A DNA stretch of 64,000 nucleotides from Microvirga terricola (GTDB lineage: Bacteria > Pseudomonadota > Alphaproteobacteria > Rhizobiales > Beijerinckiaceae). The notes under the pieces are model-generated. The model was given only the letters and a program-made list of their open reading frames with translations, searched no databases and was not told the DNA's origin. The stretch spans positions 62,001 through 126,000 of the forward strand of contig NZ_JAATJS010000007.1 in NCBI RefSeq assembly GCF_011777495.1. Direction: 5' to 3'. Of the stretch, positions 9,761 to 18,958 are shown piece by piece. The stretch's first letter is position 1. The number at the start of each line of letters is the position of its first letter. The translations under genes and the position numbers were made by a program.

Positions 9761-10687
9761 TCACCCGCCGATAAGCTCGGCCGGAAGGCGGAATTGGATA
9801 CGCTCCTCACGGCCGGACAGTGTGGAAACGTCGACCCGACCCCACTCCGCCAACCGGTCGATGACCCTTTCGATCAAGACTTCGGGAGCGGAAGCCCCTG
9901 CTGTGAGGCCGACGCTGCGCGCGTTCCTGACCCATTCCCGATCAATCTTGCTTTCGTCGGCAATCAGATAGCTCGGAACGCCGCATTCCTCGCCAATCTC
10001 TCTCAGCCGGTTCGAATTGGAACTGTTGTTGGATCCGACCACGAGGATCACATCCGCATCCTTGGCGAGTTCGCGAACAGCCCATTGCCGGTTCTGTGTC
10101 GCATAGCAGATATCGCGGATATCCGGACCGGCAACATCGCTAAAGCGATGTTTCAGCGCCGCAATGATCAAGCGCGTGTCATCGATGCTCAACGTCGTCT
10201 GCGTGACATAGGCGATCGGCGTATGGTCAGGAAGCGGTAGCGCCTCGACATCCTCGATCGCCTGGACGAGATGAACATCGCCCTCAACGCGACCCATTGT
10301 CCCTTCGACCTCCGGATGACCAGCGTGACCGATCAAGACAACCGTCCTGCCCTGAGCGTTGTATCGCCTAGCCTGGTTGTGCACCTTAGCGACCAACGGA
10401 CACGTTGCATCCAGTACTGGAAGACCGCGATTGCGAGCCTCATCTTCAACCGACTGCGCCACGCCGTGGGCGCTGAAAATGGTAATCGCGCCAGCTGGAA
10501 TGTCCCCCAGATGCTCCACAAAGCGAGCACCCTTCGCCTCAAGGCTTTTGACGACATGCCGATTGTGCACGATCTCATGGCGGACATAGACCGGAGGGCC
10601 GTACTTCTTAAGGGCAAGCTCAACAATTTCGATTGCCCGGATGACACCCGCGCAGAATCCACGAGGCGTGGCGAGAATGATCTTCAT
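9761..10687 (-). CDS. ispH: 4-hydroxy-3-methylbut-2-enyl diphosphate reductase
   Basis: A 308-residue LytB/IspH, the last enzyme of the MEP pathway, giving IPP and DMAPP. The three cluster cysteines are C12 (GFCAGV), C96 (ATCPLV) and C194 (ICYATQNRQ). The acid residue of the HPEVEG motif (E128) and the active-site HEIVHN are also present. Its place in front of hpnH ties isoprenoid precursor supply to hopanoid synthesis. It may be one of two ispH copies in the genome; this cannot be seen here. Confidence 0.95.
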   Translation of the reverse strand: MKIILATPRGFCAGVIRAIEIVELALKKYGPPVYVRHEIVHNRHVVKSLEAKGARFVEHLGDIPAGAITIFSAHGVAQSVEDEARNRGLPVLDATCPLVAKVHNQARRYNAQGRTVVLIGHAGHPEVEGTMGRVEGDVHLVQAIEDVEALPLPDHTPIAYVTQTTLSIDDTRLIIAALKHRFSDVAGPDIRDICYATQNRQWAVRELAKDADVILVVGSNNSSNSNRLREIGEECGVPSYLIADESKIDREWVRNARSVGLTAGASAPEVLIERVIDRLAEWGRVDVSTLSGREERIQFRLPAELIGG

Positions 10688-10869
10688 CGACAGGCCTATC
10701 TCCTAGATCGAGTTGAACCTAACAACCGCACGCCTCCGGTCCTACTCAGAATGCGAGATAATCCGGAATTTCCAGCTTTCTTGCGTCCTCAATTGAAGGC
10801 AGGCGTTACTCCTCTAAGCTCTGAAACAGCACCGCTTTCTCGATCGGCAAATGGAGATATGAAAGCGAG
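10688..10869. promoter_or_regulatory. Divergent intergenic region ispH / hpnN
   Basis: 182 bases between divergent starts. It must contain the promoters of ispH-hpnH (minus) and hpnN (plus). No clear consensus hexamers or repeats were recognised. The bases just before hpnN include GGAGAT. Confidence 0.35.
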
Positions 10870-13449
10870 ATGGTTGAGAACTTTGTTTTACGCGTCGTCC
10901 AGGCCTGCATCCGACACGCCCTGCTTACTTTGATTATTGCTCTGCTCGTTTGCGCCGTCGCCGCGAGCTACGCGGTCGCTCGCTTCGCGATTAACACCGA
11001 CTCTAGCACGCTGATTTCTCCCGATGTCACATGGCGGCAACACGAGGCAGCCTTCAACGCTGCGTTCCCGAATTTAGCGTCGGGGGTCATCGTCGTGATC
11101 GACGCACAGACGCCGGATCAGGCGGATGCTGCGGCGACGGCGCTGGCGGCTCGGCTGGCTATTATGCCGAATACGATCCGCTCGGTTCGTCAGACCGGGA
11201 GTGGAGAGTTCTTTAGACGCAATGGCTTGCTCTACAAGCCCACGGACGAAGTGAAGCGCGTGACGTCCACCTTGATGCGCTCGCAGCCGTTTCTGCAGCC
11301 TCTTGCAGCTGAACCCAACCTTGAAGGCCTGGGGCATATGCTGTCTGGCCTCGGCATCGCTCTTTCAACAGGACAAATGCGTCCCGAGGCGCTTGATGCA
11401 GCGCCTTTGATATCGATGACCTCAACAATCAATTCTGTGTTGTCCGGCCATCCCACGCCCCTCGACTGGACGAGTTTGATCGGCAACGCCGACAAGCGCG
11501 GAACGCATCGTATCCTGCTCGTTCGTCCGATTCTGGACTTTGGAAGCCTTCAACCGGGGCGCCTTGCCTCCAACGCGATCAGGGCCGCAGCAAAAGATTT
11601 GCAGCTCCTGCCGGAAGCTGGGGTGCGTGTACGCCTGACAGGCGACGTGCCTATGGCCGATGATGAATTCGGCACGCTTGCGGAAGGCGCCGCCCTGAAT
11701 GGAACACTCACGACCTTGGCTGTTCTCGCCATTTTGTGGTTAGCGTTGAAATCGGGCCGTATCATCTTCGCAGTCGTCATCAGCCTCGTCATCGGCCTTG
11801 CCGTCACAGCCGCTTTGGGGCTGCTGATGGTCGGTTCCTTCAATCTGATTTCAATTGCCTTCGCTGTTCTATTCGTAGGGCTCGGCGTAGACTTCGGCAT
11901 CCAGTTCAGTGTGCGCTACCGCGAGGAGCGATACCTTGGGGACGATCTCATCACTGCTCTGGAACAAACCGCCCTGAAGGTGGGTCGCCCTTTGGCGTTG
12001 GCCGCTGTGGCTGTGGCTGCAGGTTTCTGCTCCTTCTTGCCGACATCCTATCGGGGGCTTTCGGAACTTGGGCTCATCGCCGGAACCGGAATGATTGTCG
12101 CCTTCATAACCAGCATCACGGTGTTACCTGCCCTCATTCGGAATTTGCGGCCATCGGGAGAAAGGGAACCTATCGGCTTTCTTTTTCTCGCCTCAGTTGA
12201 TCGTTTCACGGCGATCCATCGATATCCGATCCTGTTCGGCACCCTCGCCGTCGTGGCCGCCGGCCTCCCCTTACTCTGGCATGTCCGTGTGGACTTCAAT
12301 CCGATTCATCTGCGCAGCGCCTCTGTGGAGTCCGTGGCGACCTTCATCGACCTTGCACAGGATCCGGACAATAGCGCCGCGACCATTCACATTTTGCGCC
12401 CTACTCTGCAGGGTGCCGAGGAGACGGCCCAGAAGCTCGACAGTCTGCCTGAGGTAAGCAGAGCGCTGACGCTCGCCTCCTTCATCCCTGCCGATCAGGA
12501 AGAGAAGCTTGCGGCGATTGCACAAGCGAGAGCAGCCCTCGAGCCGATCTTCGCCACACGCTCCTCATCCGTTACCCGCCCCGACGGCGAGATCGTCACC
12601 TCACTTCGACAGGCCGCCGCCGCGCTCGGCGCACCGTCCGGCCACGACAAGACGCTTGCCGATCTCAGGACAGCGTTGACAGAACTTGCTGAGGCGCAGC
12701 CGGAGATGCGGGCCCGCGCTCAAGATGCCTTGTTCTCTTCCTTTCCGGCAATGCTGTCGCTGTTGAAGGACAGCCTCAGAGCAGGGCCCGTTACCGTGGC
12801 GGACCTTCCGGACGAACTCAAACGCGATTGGACGACATCGGACGGGCGATCCGCCGTCCAGGTTTTCGCTCGCGGCAATTCAAACGACAATGCTGTCTTG
12901 AGACGGTTCGCCGCCGCCGTCCGTGCAGTAGCGCCGGACGCAACCGGGTACCCCGTCACCATCCAGGAGGCGAGCGAGACTGTTGTAAGTGCTTTCTTAA
13001 GAGCAGGCGCCTTTGCGCTTGTCAGTATTACGATCCTGCTCTTCATCGTGTTGAAGCGTGTGACGGATGTCTTGCTGACCCTGATACCGCTGCTGCTCGC
13101 CGGCGTCGTGACGCTGGAACTCACAGTGCTCCTCGACATGCCGCTCAACTTCGCCAACATCATCGCGTTACCGCTGCTGCTCGGCGTCGGTGTAGCTTTC
13201 AAGGTCTATTATGTGATGGCTTGGCGCGCAGGCGAGAGCAATCTTTTGGCCTCAAGCCTCACCCGTGCAGTGCTTTTCAGCGCCGCGACGACCGCTGCTG
13301 CCTTCGGGAGCTTGTGGTTTTCCCACCATCCCGGCACATCAAGCATGGGCAAGTTACTTGCCCTCTCGCTTGTTTGCACACTCGCCGCGGCTGTTCTGTT
13401 CCAGCCTATCTTAATGGGACCACCGCGGGAGACGGACGACCCAAAATGA
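10870..13449 (+). CDS. hpnN: Hopanoid transporter HpnN (MMPL/RND family)
   Basis: An 859-residue RND/MMPL-type inner-membrane transporter. It has an N-terminal transmembrane helix (about residues 13-37), a periplasmic domain, a bundle of helices containing GLGVDFGIQF (acidic residue in the proton-relay helix), a second periplasmic domain and a last helix bundle with LGVGVAFKVYYV. HpnN moves hopanoids from the inner to the outer membrane in studied alphaproteobacteria. A small hairpin (TGATC/GATCA) starts at its stop codon. Confidence 0.9.
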   Translation: MVENFVLRVVQACIRHALLTLIIALLVCAVAASYAVARFAINTDSSTLISPDVTWRQHEAAFNAAFPNLASGVIVVIDAQTPDQADAAATALAARLAIMPNTIRSVRQTGSGEFFRRNGLLYKPTDEVKRVTSTLMRSQPFLQPLAAEPNLEGLGHMLSGLGIALSTGQMRPEALDAAPLISMTSTINSVLSGHPTPLDWTSLIGNADKRGTHRILLVRPILDFGSLQPGRLASNAIRAAAKDLQLLPEAGVRVRLTGDVPMADDEFGTLAEGAALNGTLTTLAVLAILWLALKSGRIIFAVVISLVIGLAVTAALGLLMVGSFNLISIAFAVLFVGLGVDFGIQFSVRYREERYLGDDLITALEQTALKVGRPLALAAVAVAAGFCSFLPTSYRGLSELGLIAGTGMIVAFITSITVLPALIRNLRPSGEREPIGFLFLASVDRFTAIHRYPILFGTLAVVAAGLPLLWHVRVDFNPIHLRSASVESVATFIDLAQDPDNSAATIHILRPTLQGAEETAQKLDSLPEVSRALTLASFIPADQEEKLAAIAQARAALEPIFATRSSSVTRPDGEIVTSLRQAAAALGAPSGHDKTLADLRTALTELAEAQPEMRARAQDALFSSFPAMLSLLKDSLRAGPVTVADLPDELKRDWTTSDGRSAVQVFARGNSNDNAVLRRFAAAVRAVAPDATGYPVTIQEASETVVSAFLRAGAFALVSITILLFIVLKRVTDVLLTLIPLLLAGVVTLELTVLLDMPLNFANIIALPLLLGVGVAFKVYYVMAWRAGESNLLASSLTRAVLFSAATTAAAFGSLWFSHHPGTSSMGKLLALSLVCTLAAAVLFQPILMGPPRETDDPK

Positions 13450-13741
13450 TCGATTAAGATCACCGGAACCGTGAGGGCGCGCGAGAGCTTCGACTCAATG
13501 ATAGCTGTCAAAGAGCCAAACGAAAGTCGCGTGCTGTTGGCTTTGTGCTGCGACGTACCAGCATGAGCTTCGGCCCGCTGAAGACTAACACCGGTTTGTC
13601 TTTAAGCGCTTTTCGCCGTCAATCGGCATCTTTCGGCCCGAAGATGTGGGTGACCTCCCCACGAAATGCCGGCCTATCGTTTTCTCACGCTCACGCGACC
13701 CGTTCCTTCGGCAATCATAACTGCCTGGTCCGTGCGGGGTG
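13450..13741. other. Gene-poor stretch after hpnN
   Basis: About 290 bases with no supported gene. A 65-codon plus-strand frame (13545-13742) has no Shine-Dalgarno sequence and a composition without recognisable domains, so it is not called. No tRNA-like fold was seen. Confidence 0.45.
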
Positions 13742-13772
13742 AGCAGTGCCGCATCGTCCATGCGGCACTGCT
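13742..13772 (-). terminator. Hairpin downstream of the HU gene
   Basis: A perfect 13-base-pair stem (13742-13754 with 13760-13772) around a 5-base loop lies nine bases past the HU stop codon. No T-run follows on the minus strand, so it may stabilise the 3' end rather than terminate by itself. Confidence 0.6.
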
Positions 13773-13781
13773 ATGCGAAGC

Positions 13782-14219
13782 TTAGATAGCTTCCTTGAGA
13801 TCCTTGGCCGCCCGGAAGGCGATCTTCTTCGAGGCCTTGATCTTCACCGGCTCGCCGGTCTGCGGGTTGCGGCCCATGCGGGCGGCGCGCTTACGCACCT
13901 GCAGAATGCCAAGGCCGCTCAGGCGGATCTTGTCGCCCTTCTTCAGGCTCTTGGTGATCATCTCGACGACCTGGGTCAGCATCTCGTTCGTCTGGCGCTT
14001 CGGCAGCTCGTGCAGCTCGGAGAGCGTCTCGGCGATGTTGCGCAGCGTCAGGATGGGGCTGGCCGCAGTGGCCTTCGTCGCCTTCTTCGCGGAAGTCTTC
14101 GCCGCAGCCTTCGAAGCTACAGCTTTCGCGGGCTTCGCCGCCTTCTTTGCCGTGCTCTTCGCAGCAGCCTTGCGAGCCGGGGCTTTCTTGGTCGCAGTCT
14201 TGGTTGCAGTCTTTGCCAC
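13782..14219 (-). CDS. HU-family nucleoid protein with histone H1-like N-terminal tail
   Basis: A 145-residue protein. Residues about 57-145 form an HU/IHF domain (RQTNEMLTQVVEMI, then GRNPQTGEPVKIKASKK). Residues 1-55 are almost only Lys, Ala, Thr, Pro and Ser in KKA/KPAK repeats resembling the tail of eukaryotic H1. The GTG at 14219 is chosen as start because GAGGAG sits seven bases upstream; an ATG ten codons earlier is out of reach of any ribosome site. It likely binds and compacts DNA, with the tail neutralising phosphate backbone. HU normally has about 90 residues, so the tail is an addition. Confidence 0.85.
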   Translation of the reverse strand: MAKTATKTATKKAPARKAAAKSTAKKAAKPAKAVASKAAAKTSAKKATKATAASPILTLRNIAETLSELHELPKRQTNEMLTQVVEMITKSLKKGDKIRLSGLGILQVRKRAARMGRNPQTGEPVKIKASKKIAFRAAKDLKEAI

Positions 14220-14390
14220 TGGGAACTCCTCTCGATTGAGCCTAGGCATATGAGTAGTATTGCTCGAATGGCGCGGCAGAATAAAGCTCTAGATTACCAG
14301 AACTCTATTGTCCGCCCCGTTCTCCACCACGAAAACTTCGCCTTTCCCGGCCCGTCAATCGTTGAGATGAAAAACCTTGTGGACTTACGC

Positions 14391-14830
14391 CTACCCAATC
14401 AGGCGGTCGGCAAGACCTGAGCGTGAGCGGCAGCGCTCAGGCGCCTCAAATATTGGCCACCGCGCCGGGATCCGACGACCAGCCTCCACCGAGGGCTTGG
14501 TCAACTGAATGGTCGGAAAGAAGGCCGCCCGCGCGCTCTCGACATCGTAGTTCGCGGAAGCGAGCTGCATCTCGGCCTGGCGGATATCCGGCCGCCGAAT
14601 CAGGAGATCGGATGGAAGGCCTGGGATCATGGCGCGCTGCGTCGCGACAAGGCTTTCCTGTTGCGAGACATCGAGCTGTGAGGCCGTGCCGGCATTGAAT
14701 TGCTGCTGGATTGGGTCGGAGAGTATGCGTCGCCGAGGCGATGTTCTCCCTAGCGATGCGCAGGCTGTCCTGAGTCGCCAGAACCTGGAAATAGGTGTTG
14801 GCGCGGGGCTCGCGAGGGAACGAATGGTCG
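14391..14830 (-). pseudogene. Degenerate NodT/OprM-type outer-membrane efflux protein
   Basis: Fragments of an outer-membrane factor lie in different frames. The order on the minus strand is [20 protein letters not shown], a frameshift near 14730, then [20 protein letters not shown], an internal loss, then [20 protein letters not shown] to FFPTIQLT, after which the frame decays. The segments are characteristic of NodT proteins but the region joining the two halves is missing and no full frame exists. The adaptor and pump genes normally upstream are absent. Confidence 0.75.
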
Positions 14831-14995
14831 GGTTTTGTCTGGCCTTCAGGGTTCGCGCCTTACCGTGCGCGCTGCGCGGACGACCCGCCAAAATGTCGTG
14901 TGACGCAACGACACAGCCGCCGCACAAGTCCTCTTTGCGGCTACCCCTCGCCCCCTCACCTAACAGGTATCGGGTTTGTTGGATGGAGACGTGTC

Positions 14996-15403
14996 ATGAA
15001 ACGGATCCTGTTGGGGATCGGCACTGCCCTGATTGGGCTTAGCTTGGTCACCGGCACCGCGATCGCCCGTGGAGGCGGCGGCGGTGGGGGCGGCCACGGC
15101 GGAGGCGGCGGCTCCCACTCAGGGGGCGGCGGCTTCGGAGGGGGTAGCTTCGGCGGCGGTTTTGGCGGTGGCGGCTTTGGCGGCCATGGCGGAATGGGGC
15201 CGGGAACAACCGGAAGCCTTTCGCCCGGCGGCGGCGGACGTGGTGGGTTCGAGGGGGGGCGCCATGGTGGGCATTTTGGTGTCGACCGCTTCGGCAGAGC
15301 CTTCATAAGAGGAACCGACGGCGGCAACCAGTGCTATAGCGTGTCGCCTTACTACTATTATTATTACGGTTACCCCTACTATTACGACGTCTATCCGTGC
15401 TGA
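14996..15403 (+). CDS. Secreted glycine/tyrosine-rich protein
   Basis: A 135-residue protein starting at an ATG with GGAG eight bases upstream. A signal peptide ends near residue 24 (TGTAIA). Residues 25-90 are mostly Gly with Ser, His and Phe in GGGF/GGGS-like repeats, and the C-terminus is Tyr-rich (SPYYYYYYGYPYYYDVYPC). No family function is recognised. Similar low-complexity secreted proteins are common in Rhizobiales. It could be a cell-surface or matrix protein; this is inference. Confidence 0.7.
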   Translation: MKRILLGIGTALIGLSLVTGTAIARGGGGGGGGHGGGGGSHSGGGGFGGGSFGGGFGGGGFGGHGGMGPGTTGSLSPGGGGRGGFEGGRHGGHFGVDRFGRAFIRGTDGGNQCYSVSPYYYYYYGYPYYYDVYPC

Positions 15404-15467
15404 GGCCACGCTTCGCGCCTTGTCGAGTGACGAGGCCGCTAATCGTTGCGAGGTCGTTGGAGGGTGC

Positions 15468-16682
15468 TCACGGCTCGAGGGCCGTCAGCACCTTGTTGAA
15501 CTGCTCGCTCGCCCAATCGATCTGATCTTCGTTGATCACGAGCGGCGGCGCGATGCGGATCGTGTTGACGTGCGTGTCTTTGACGAGAATGCCGCGCTCC
15601 CGCAAGGCCTCGCAGTAACGCCGTGCACCGCCGGCTTCGGGATGCAGTTCGACCGCAAGCATGAGCCCGCGTCCGCGCACCTCGCGCACCGCGTTGCTGC
15701 GGATGCTTTCGATCTGTGCCTTGAAACGCGCGCCCTGACGCTCGGAATTCTCGATCATGCCTTCGTCGACCAGCACCTTCATCGCCGCGCGGGCGATTGC
15801 GCAGGCGAGCGGGTTGCCGCCAAAGGTGCTGCCATGCTGGCCGGGCTTGAGAACACCTAAAACATCGGTGTTGGAGAGAACCGCCGAGACCGGGTAGTAG
15901 CCGCCGGAAAGGGCTTTGCCGATGAGCGTCACATCGGCCTCAATGCCTTCATGCTCCTCCGCCAGAAGCTTCCCGGTTCGGCCGAGGCCGGTCTGGATTT
16001 CGTCGAGGATTAACGTGATGCCGTGACGGGTGCAGAGTTCACGGACCTTGGCGAAGTACCCTTTCGGCGGAATGATGACCCCGGCCTCGCCCTGGATCGG
16101 CTCGACCAGAAACGCCACAGTGTGAGGCGTGATCGCAGCCTCGAAAGCAGCAGCGTCTCCGAAGGGGACGACCTTGAAGCCGGGTGCGAATGGCCCAAAC
16201 CCGCCGCGTGCAGTCTCATCGGTGCTGAAGCCGATAATGCCGAGCGTGCGGCCGTGAAAGTTTTCACTGCAAACGATGATCTCGGCCTGGCCCACGGGCA
16301 CGCCCTTGACCTCATAGCCCCATTTCCGCACGGCCTTGATGGCGGTTTCGACCGCTTCCGCACCGCTGTTCATCGGCAGAACCTTGTGCGAGCGGGTGAG
16401 AGCAGCGATTTCTTCATAGAACAGCGCGAGCTGATCATTGCGGAAGGCGCGCGATGTGAGCGTCAGCTTCTGCGCCTGCTCAATCATCGCAGCCATGATC
16501 TTGGGGTGGCAATGCCCCTGATTCACCGCCGAATAGGCGGACAAACAATCGAGATAGCGATTGCCGTCAACATCCCACACCCACACCCCCTCGCCGCGGG
16601 AGAGCATGACGTCCAGAGGCTTGTAGTTGTGCGCGCCAAGCCGGTTTTCGGTTTCGATCAGGGTGTCTGTGATGGACAGCAT
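15468..16682 (-). CDS. rocD: Ornithine aminotransferase
   Basis: A 404-residue class III PLP aminotransferase of usual length. The catalytic Lys is K256 ([15 protein letters not shown]), and [15 protein letters not shown] and [13 protein letters not shown] are typical for ornithine transaminase. It converts ornithine plus 2-oxoglutarate to glutamate semialdehyde and glutamate. It follows the arginase gene by 26 bases on the same strand, giving a two-step arginine degradation operon. Confidence 0.92.
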   Translation of the reverse strand: MLSITDTLIETENRLGAHNYKPLDVMLSRGEGVWVWDVDGNRYLDCLSAYSAVNQGHCHPKIMAAMIEQAQKLTLTSRAFRNDQLALFYEEIAALTRSHKVLPMNSGAEAVETAIKAVRKWGYEVKGVPVGQAEIIVCSENFHGRTLGIIGFSTDETARGGFGPFAPGFKVVPFGDAAAFEAAITPHTVAFLVEPIQGEAGVIIPPKGYFAKVRELCTRHGITLILDEIQTGLGRTGKLLAEEHEGIEADVTLIGKALSGGYYPVSAVLSNTDVLGVLKPGQHGSTFGGNPLACAIARAAMKVLVDEGMIENSERQGARFKAQIESIRSNAVREVRGRGLMLAVELHPEAGGARRYCEALRERGILVKDTHVNTIRIAPPLVINEDQIDWASEQFNKVLTALEP

Positions 16683-16708
16683 CGGTTGCTCGCTGAAAAG
16701 GTTCCGGA

Positions 16709-17662
16709 TTAAATCCGTTCGATGATCTGGCGCCCAAAAAGGCTGCCGATGAGGTCGACGAGGACGCAGGCGCTCTTCCCGCGCTCATCGAGGAATGGGT
16801 TGAGTTCGACCACGTCCAGCGATCGAACGAGGCCGGAATCGTAGAGCATCTCCATGATGAGATGCGCCTCGCGATAGGTCGCTCCTCCGGGCACAGGCGT
16901 TCCCGCCCCAGGTGCGATGGAAGGGTCGAGAAAGTCGACATCGAGGCTGACATGCAGATGTCCGTCTCGCGCACCGACTTCCTCGATGATCTTTCGCATC
17001 AGAACCGATGCGCCGAACTCATCGAGGTGGCGCATGTCGAACACATTGACGCCGCGCTCCCGCAGCAACGCGCGCTCGTCGCGGTCGACCGAGCGAAGGC
17101 CGAAGATATAGAGGTTCTGGGGCGGCAGCGGTTCGAACGAGTCATGCTCGAAAAAGCCGTGGAATCCATCTTCGCCACAGAGAAAGGCGGTCGACATGCC
17201 GTGCATGTTGCCGGAGGGCGAGGTCTCCGGCGTGTTGAAATCGGCATGGGCATCGAGCCAGAGCACGAAAAACTCCCGCTTGTGTCGCGCGCAATGGCGC
17301 ATGGCGCCGTGGACCGATCCCATCGAGAGGCTGTGGTCCCCACCAAGGAAGATCGGGAAATAGCCGCCGCTCAAAAGGTCGTAGGAGTGATCGCTGAGGC
17401 AGCGTGCCCAGGCCGAGATTTCATCGAAATGACGTGCGTTGCGGCCGGCGCCGTTGCCTTCTGAAAAGACCGGAACCGCAAGATCGCCCCGATCCTCGAT
17501 GTGCAGATCGAGTTCCTTGAGGCCGGCAACCAGCCCGGCGGTCCGCAGCGCGGCCGGTCCCATCAGCGTGCCGCGGCGTCCCGCGCCCACTTCGACGGGG
17601 GCGCCGAGAACAGCGAGGCGGGGCTTTTCGGCGTTCTGGGACGCAAGGTGAGGCATCGGCAT
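16709..17662 (-). CDS. rocF: Arginase
   Basis: A 317-residue ureohydrolase. The manganese ligands are in GGDHS (H110), DAHAD (D137, H139, D141) and DVDFLDP (D241, D243). It hydrolyses arginine to ornithine and urea in the cytoplasm. The ATG at 17662 is preceded by AAGGGA. It is divergent from an Lrp-type regulator, which probably controls it. Confidence 0.93.
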   Translation of the reverse strand: MPMPHLASQNAEKPRLAVLGAPVEVGAGRRGTLMGPAALRTAGLVAGLKELDLHIEDRGDLAVPVFSEGNGAGRNARHFDEISAWARCLSDHSYDLLSGGYFPIFLGGDHSLSMGSVHGAMRHCARHKREFFVLWLDAHADFNTPETSPSGNMHGMSTAFLCGEDGFHGFFEHDSFEPLPPQNLYIFGLRSVDRDERALLRERGVNVFDMRHLDEFGASVLMRKIIEEVGARDGHLHVSLDVDFLDPSIAPGAGTPVPGGATYREAHLIMEMLYDSGLVRSLDVVELNPFLDERGKSACVLVDLIGSLFGRQIIERI

Positions 17663-17671
17663 TTATTCCCT

Positions 17672-17715
17672 TCTTCAAGCAGCATTATCCGATGCCGCAG
17701 GTGGCAGCTTGAAGA
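17672..17715. promoter_or_regulatory. Inverted repeat between rocF and the Lrp-type gene
   Basis: Perfect 9-base arms TCTTCAAGC (17672-17680) and GCTTGAAGA (17707-17715) are separated by 26 bases, so their centres lie 35 bases, just over three helical turns, apart. This fits two half-sites for a dimeric or octameric Lrp-type regulator acting on both divergent genes. Binding is inferred. Confidence 0.5.
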
Positions 17716-17742
17716 GGGAGAAGCGATAAATCTGGATAGAGG

Positions 17743-18207
17743 ATGGACCAATATGGTAAGCTTCGCCTTCCAAAATGGTCAAAGGCGATGGACGAACTGG
17801 ATCAAAAACTGCTGGCGCTTCTCCGCGCCGATGCGCGACAGCCGGTCTCGAGCCTGGCGGCGACGCTGAAGGTCTCCCGCGCCACCGTGCGGACGCGGAC
17901 CGAGCGGATGGTGGAAAACGGCACCATTCAGGGCTTTACCGTCACGCTGGGCTCCAGCGCGCGGCCCAACAACATTCGCGCGGTGACGATGATCGAGGTC
18001 GAAGGCCAGGGCGCGGATAAGGTCATCAAGCGGTTGCACGGCTTTCCCGAAGTCTCGCGCATCAACACCACCAATGGGCGCTGGGACATCGTGGCCGAAA
18101 TCGAAGTCGCGACGCTTGAGGAGTTCGATCAGGTGCTGCGGCGGATTCGTGAGATCAGCGGCATCTCGTCGACGGAGACGAGCATTCTGCTGTCGAGACG
18201 CAAGTAG
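17743..18207 (+). CDS. Lrp/AsnC-family transcriptional regulator
   Basis: A 154-residue regulator with an N-terminal helix-turn-helix (SSLAATLKVSRATVRTRTERM) and a C-terminal RAM/AsnC ligand domain. A second ATG at 17788 (MDELDQKLL) matches the usual family N-terminus and could be the true start, giving 139 residues. It stands divergent from rocFD and probably responds to arginine or ornithine. Confidence 0.85.
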   Translation: MDQYGKLRLPKWSKAMDELDQKLLALLRADARQPVSSLAATLKVSRATVRTRTERMVENGTIQGFTVTLGSSARPNNIRAVTMIEVEGQGADKVIKRLHGFPEVSRINTTNGRWDIVAEIEVATLEEFDQVLRRIREISGISSTETSILLSRRK

Positions 18208-18211
18208 CGCC

Positions 18212-18958
18212 CTACTTCGGCGGCAGCACCAAAGCGATATCGGCGTCGCTCAACACCCGATACTCACCGGGCGCAAGATCGTCCGGCAGCGCGAGATCAC
18301 CCACGCGGTCACGATGTAGCGCGGTGACGTGATTGCCGACCGCAGCGAACATGCGCCTGACCTGATGATAGCGTCCCTCGGTCAGCGTCACGTAGGCTTC
18401 AGTCGACGACAACGCCTCCATCTGCACTGGCAGAAGCGGCTTTTCTTCTCCTTCGAGAAGCAATGTTCCAGCGGCGAACACCGCCGCCTCGTCACCACGC
18501 AACGAGCGATCGAGCGTCACGTGATAGCGCTTGGTCACGTGGTTGCGCGGCGAGATGATGCGATGAAGCAGCACGCCATCATCGGTCAGAAGCAACAGGC
18601 CGGATGTTTCCTTGTCGAGCCGCCCGATGGTCGATATCGCCGGATCGCGGTGTCGCCACCTTAAAGGAAGAAGTCCATAGACCAACAGACCGGCTTCCTT
18701 GTGGGAGCAGGTCACGCCGAGGGGCTTGTGCAGCATCAGGGCAAGACCCGGCGGCGGATCGAGCGGCACGCCGTCGACCTGCATGCGTTCAGACAAATCC
18801 CGCGTCACCGCGATGCGCTGATCGGCGCTATCGAGTTCTTCGCCGTCGAGCGTCACAAGGCCCGCGCGCACCATCTGCTGAATTTCGCGCCGCGAGCCGT
18901 AGCCCAGATTGGACAGGAGGCGGTCGAGACGAAGCGTCGTCGTGCCGGGCTTACTCAC
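18212..18958 (-). CDS. RsuA-type rRNA pseudouridine synthase
   Basis: A 248-residue protein with an N-terminal S4 RNA-binding domain (LRLDRLLSNLGYGSRREI) and the RsuA/RluB catalytic motif GRLDKETSGLLLLT, whose Asp attacks the uridine. The closest known role is modification of 16S rRNA U516, but the RluB/E/F relatives cannot be excluded. Its ATG overlaps the stop of the upstream methyltransferase by four bases. Confidence 0.85.
   Translation of the reverse strand: MSKPGTTTLRLDRLLSNLGYGSRREIQQMVRAGLVTLDGEELDSADQRIAVTRDLSERMQVDGVPLDPPPGLALMLHKPLGVTCSHKEAGLLVYGLLPLRWRHRDPAISTIGRLDKETSGLLLLTDDGVLLHRIISPRNHVTKRYHVTLDRSLRGDEAAVFAAGTLLLEGEEKPLLPVQMEALSSTEAYVTLTEGRYHQVRRMFAAVGNHVTALHRDRVGDLALPDDLAPGEYRVLSDADIALVLPPK

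Noticed and set aside
13545..13742. 65-codon open frame between hpnN and the HU gene
   Set aside because: No Shine-Dalgarno sequence, no hydrophobic or domain pattern, and no neighbour context.
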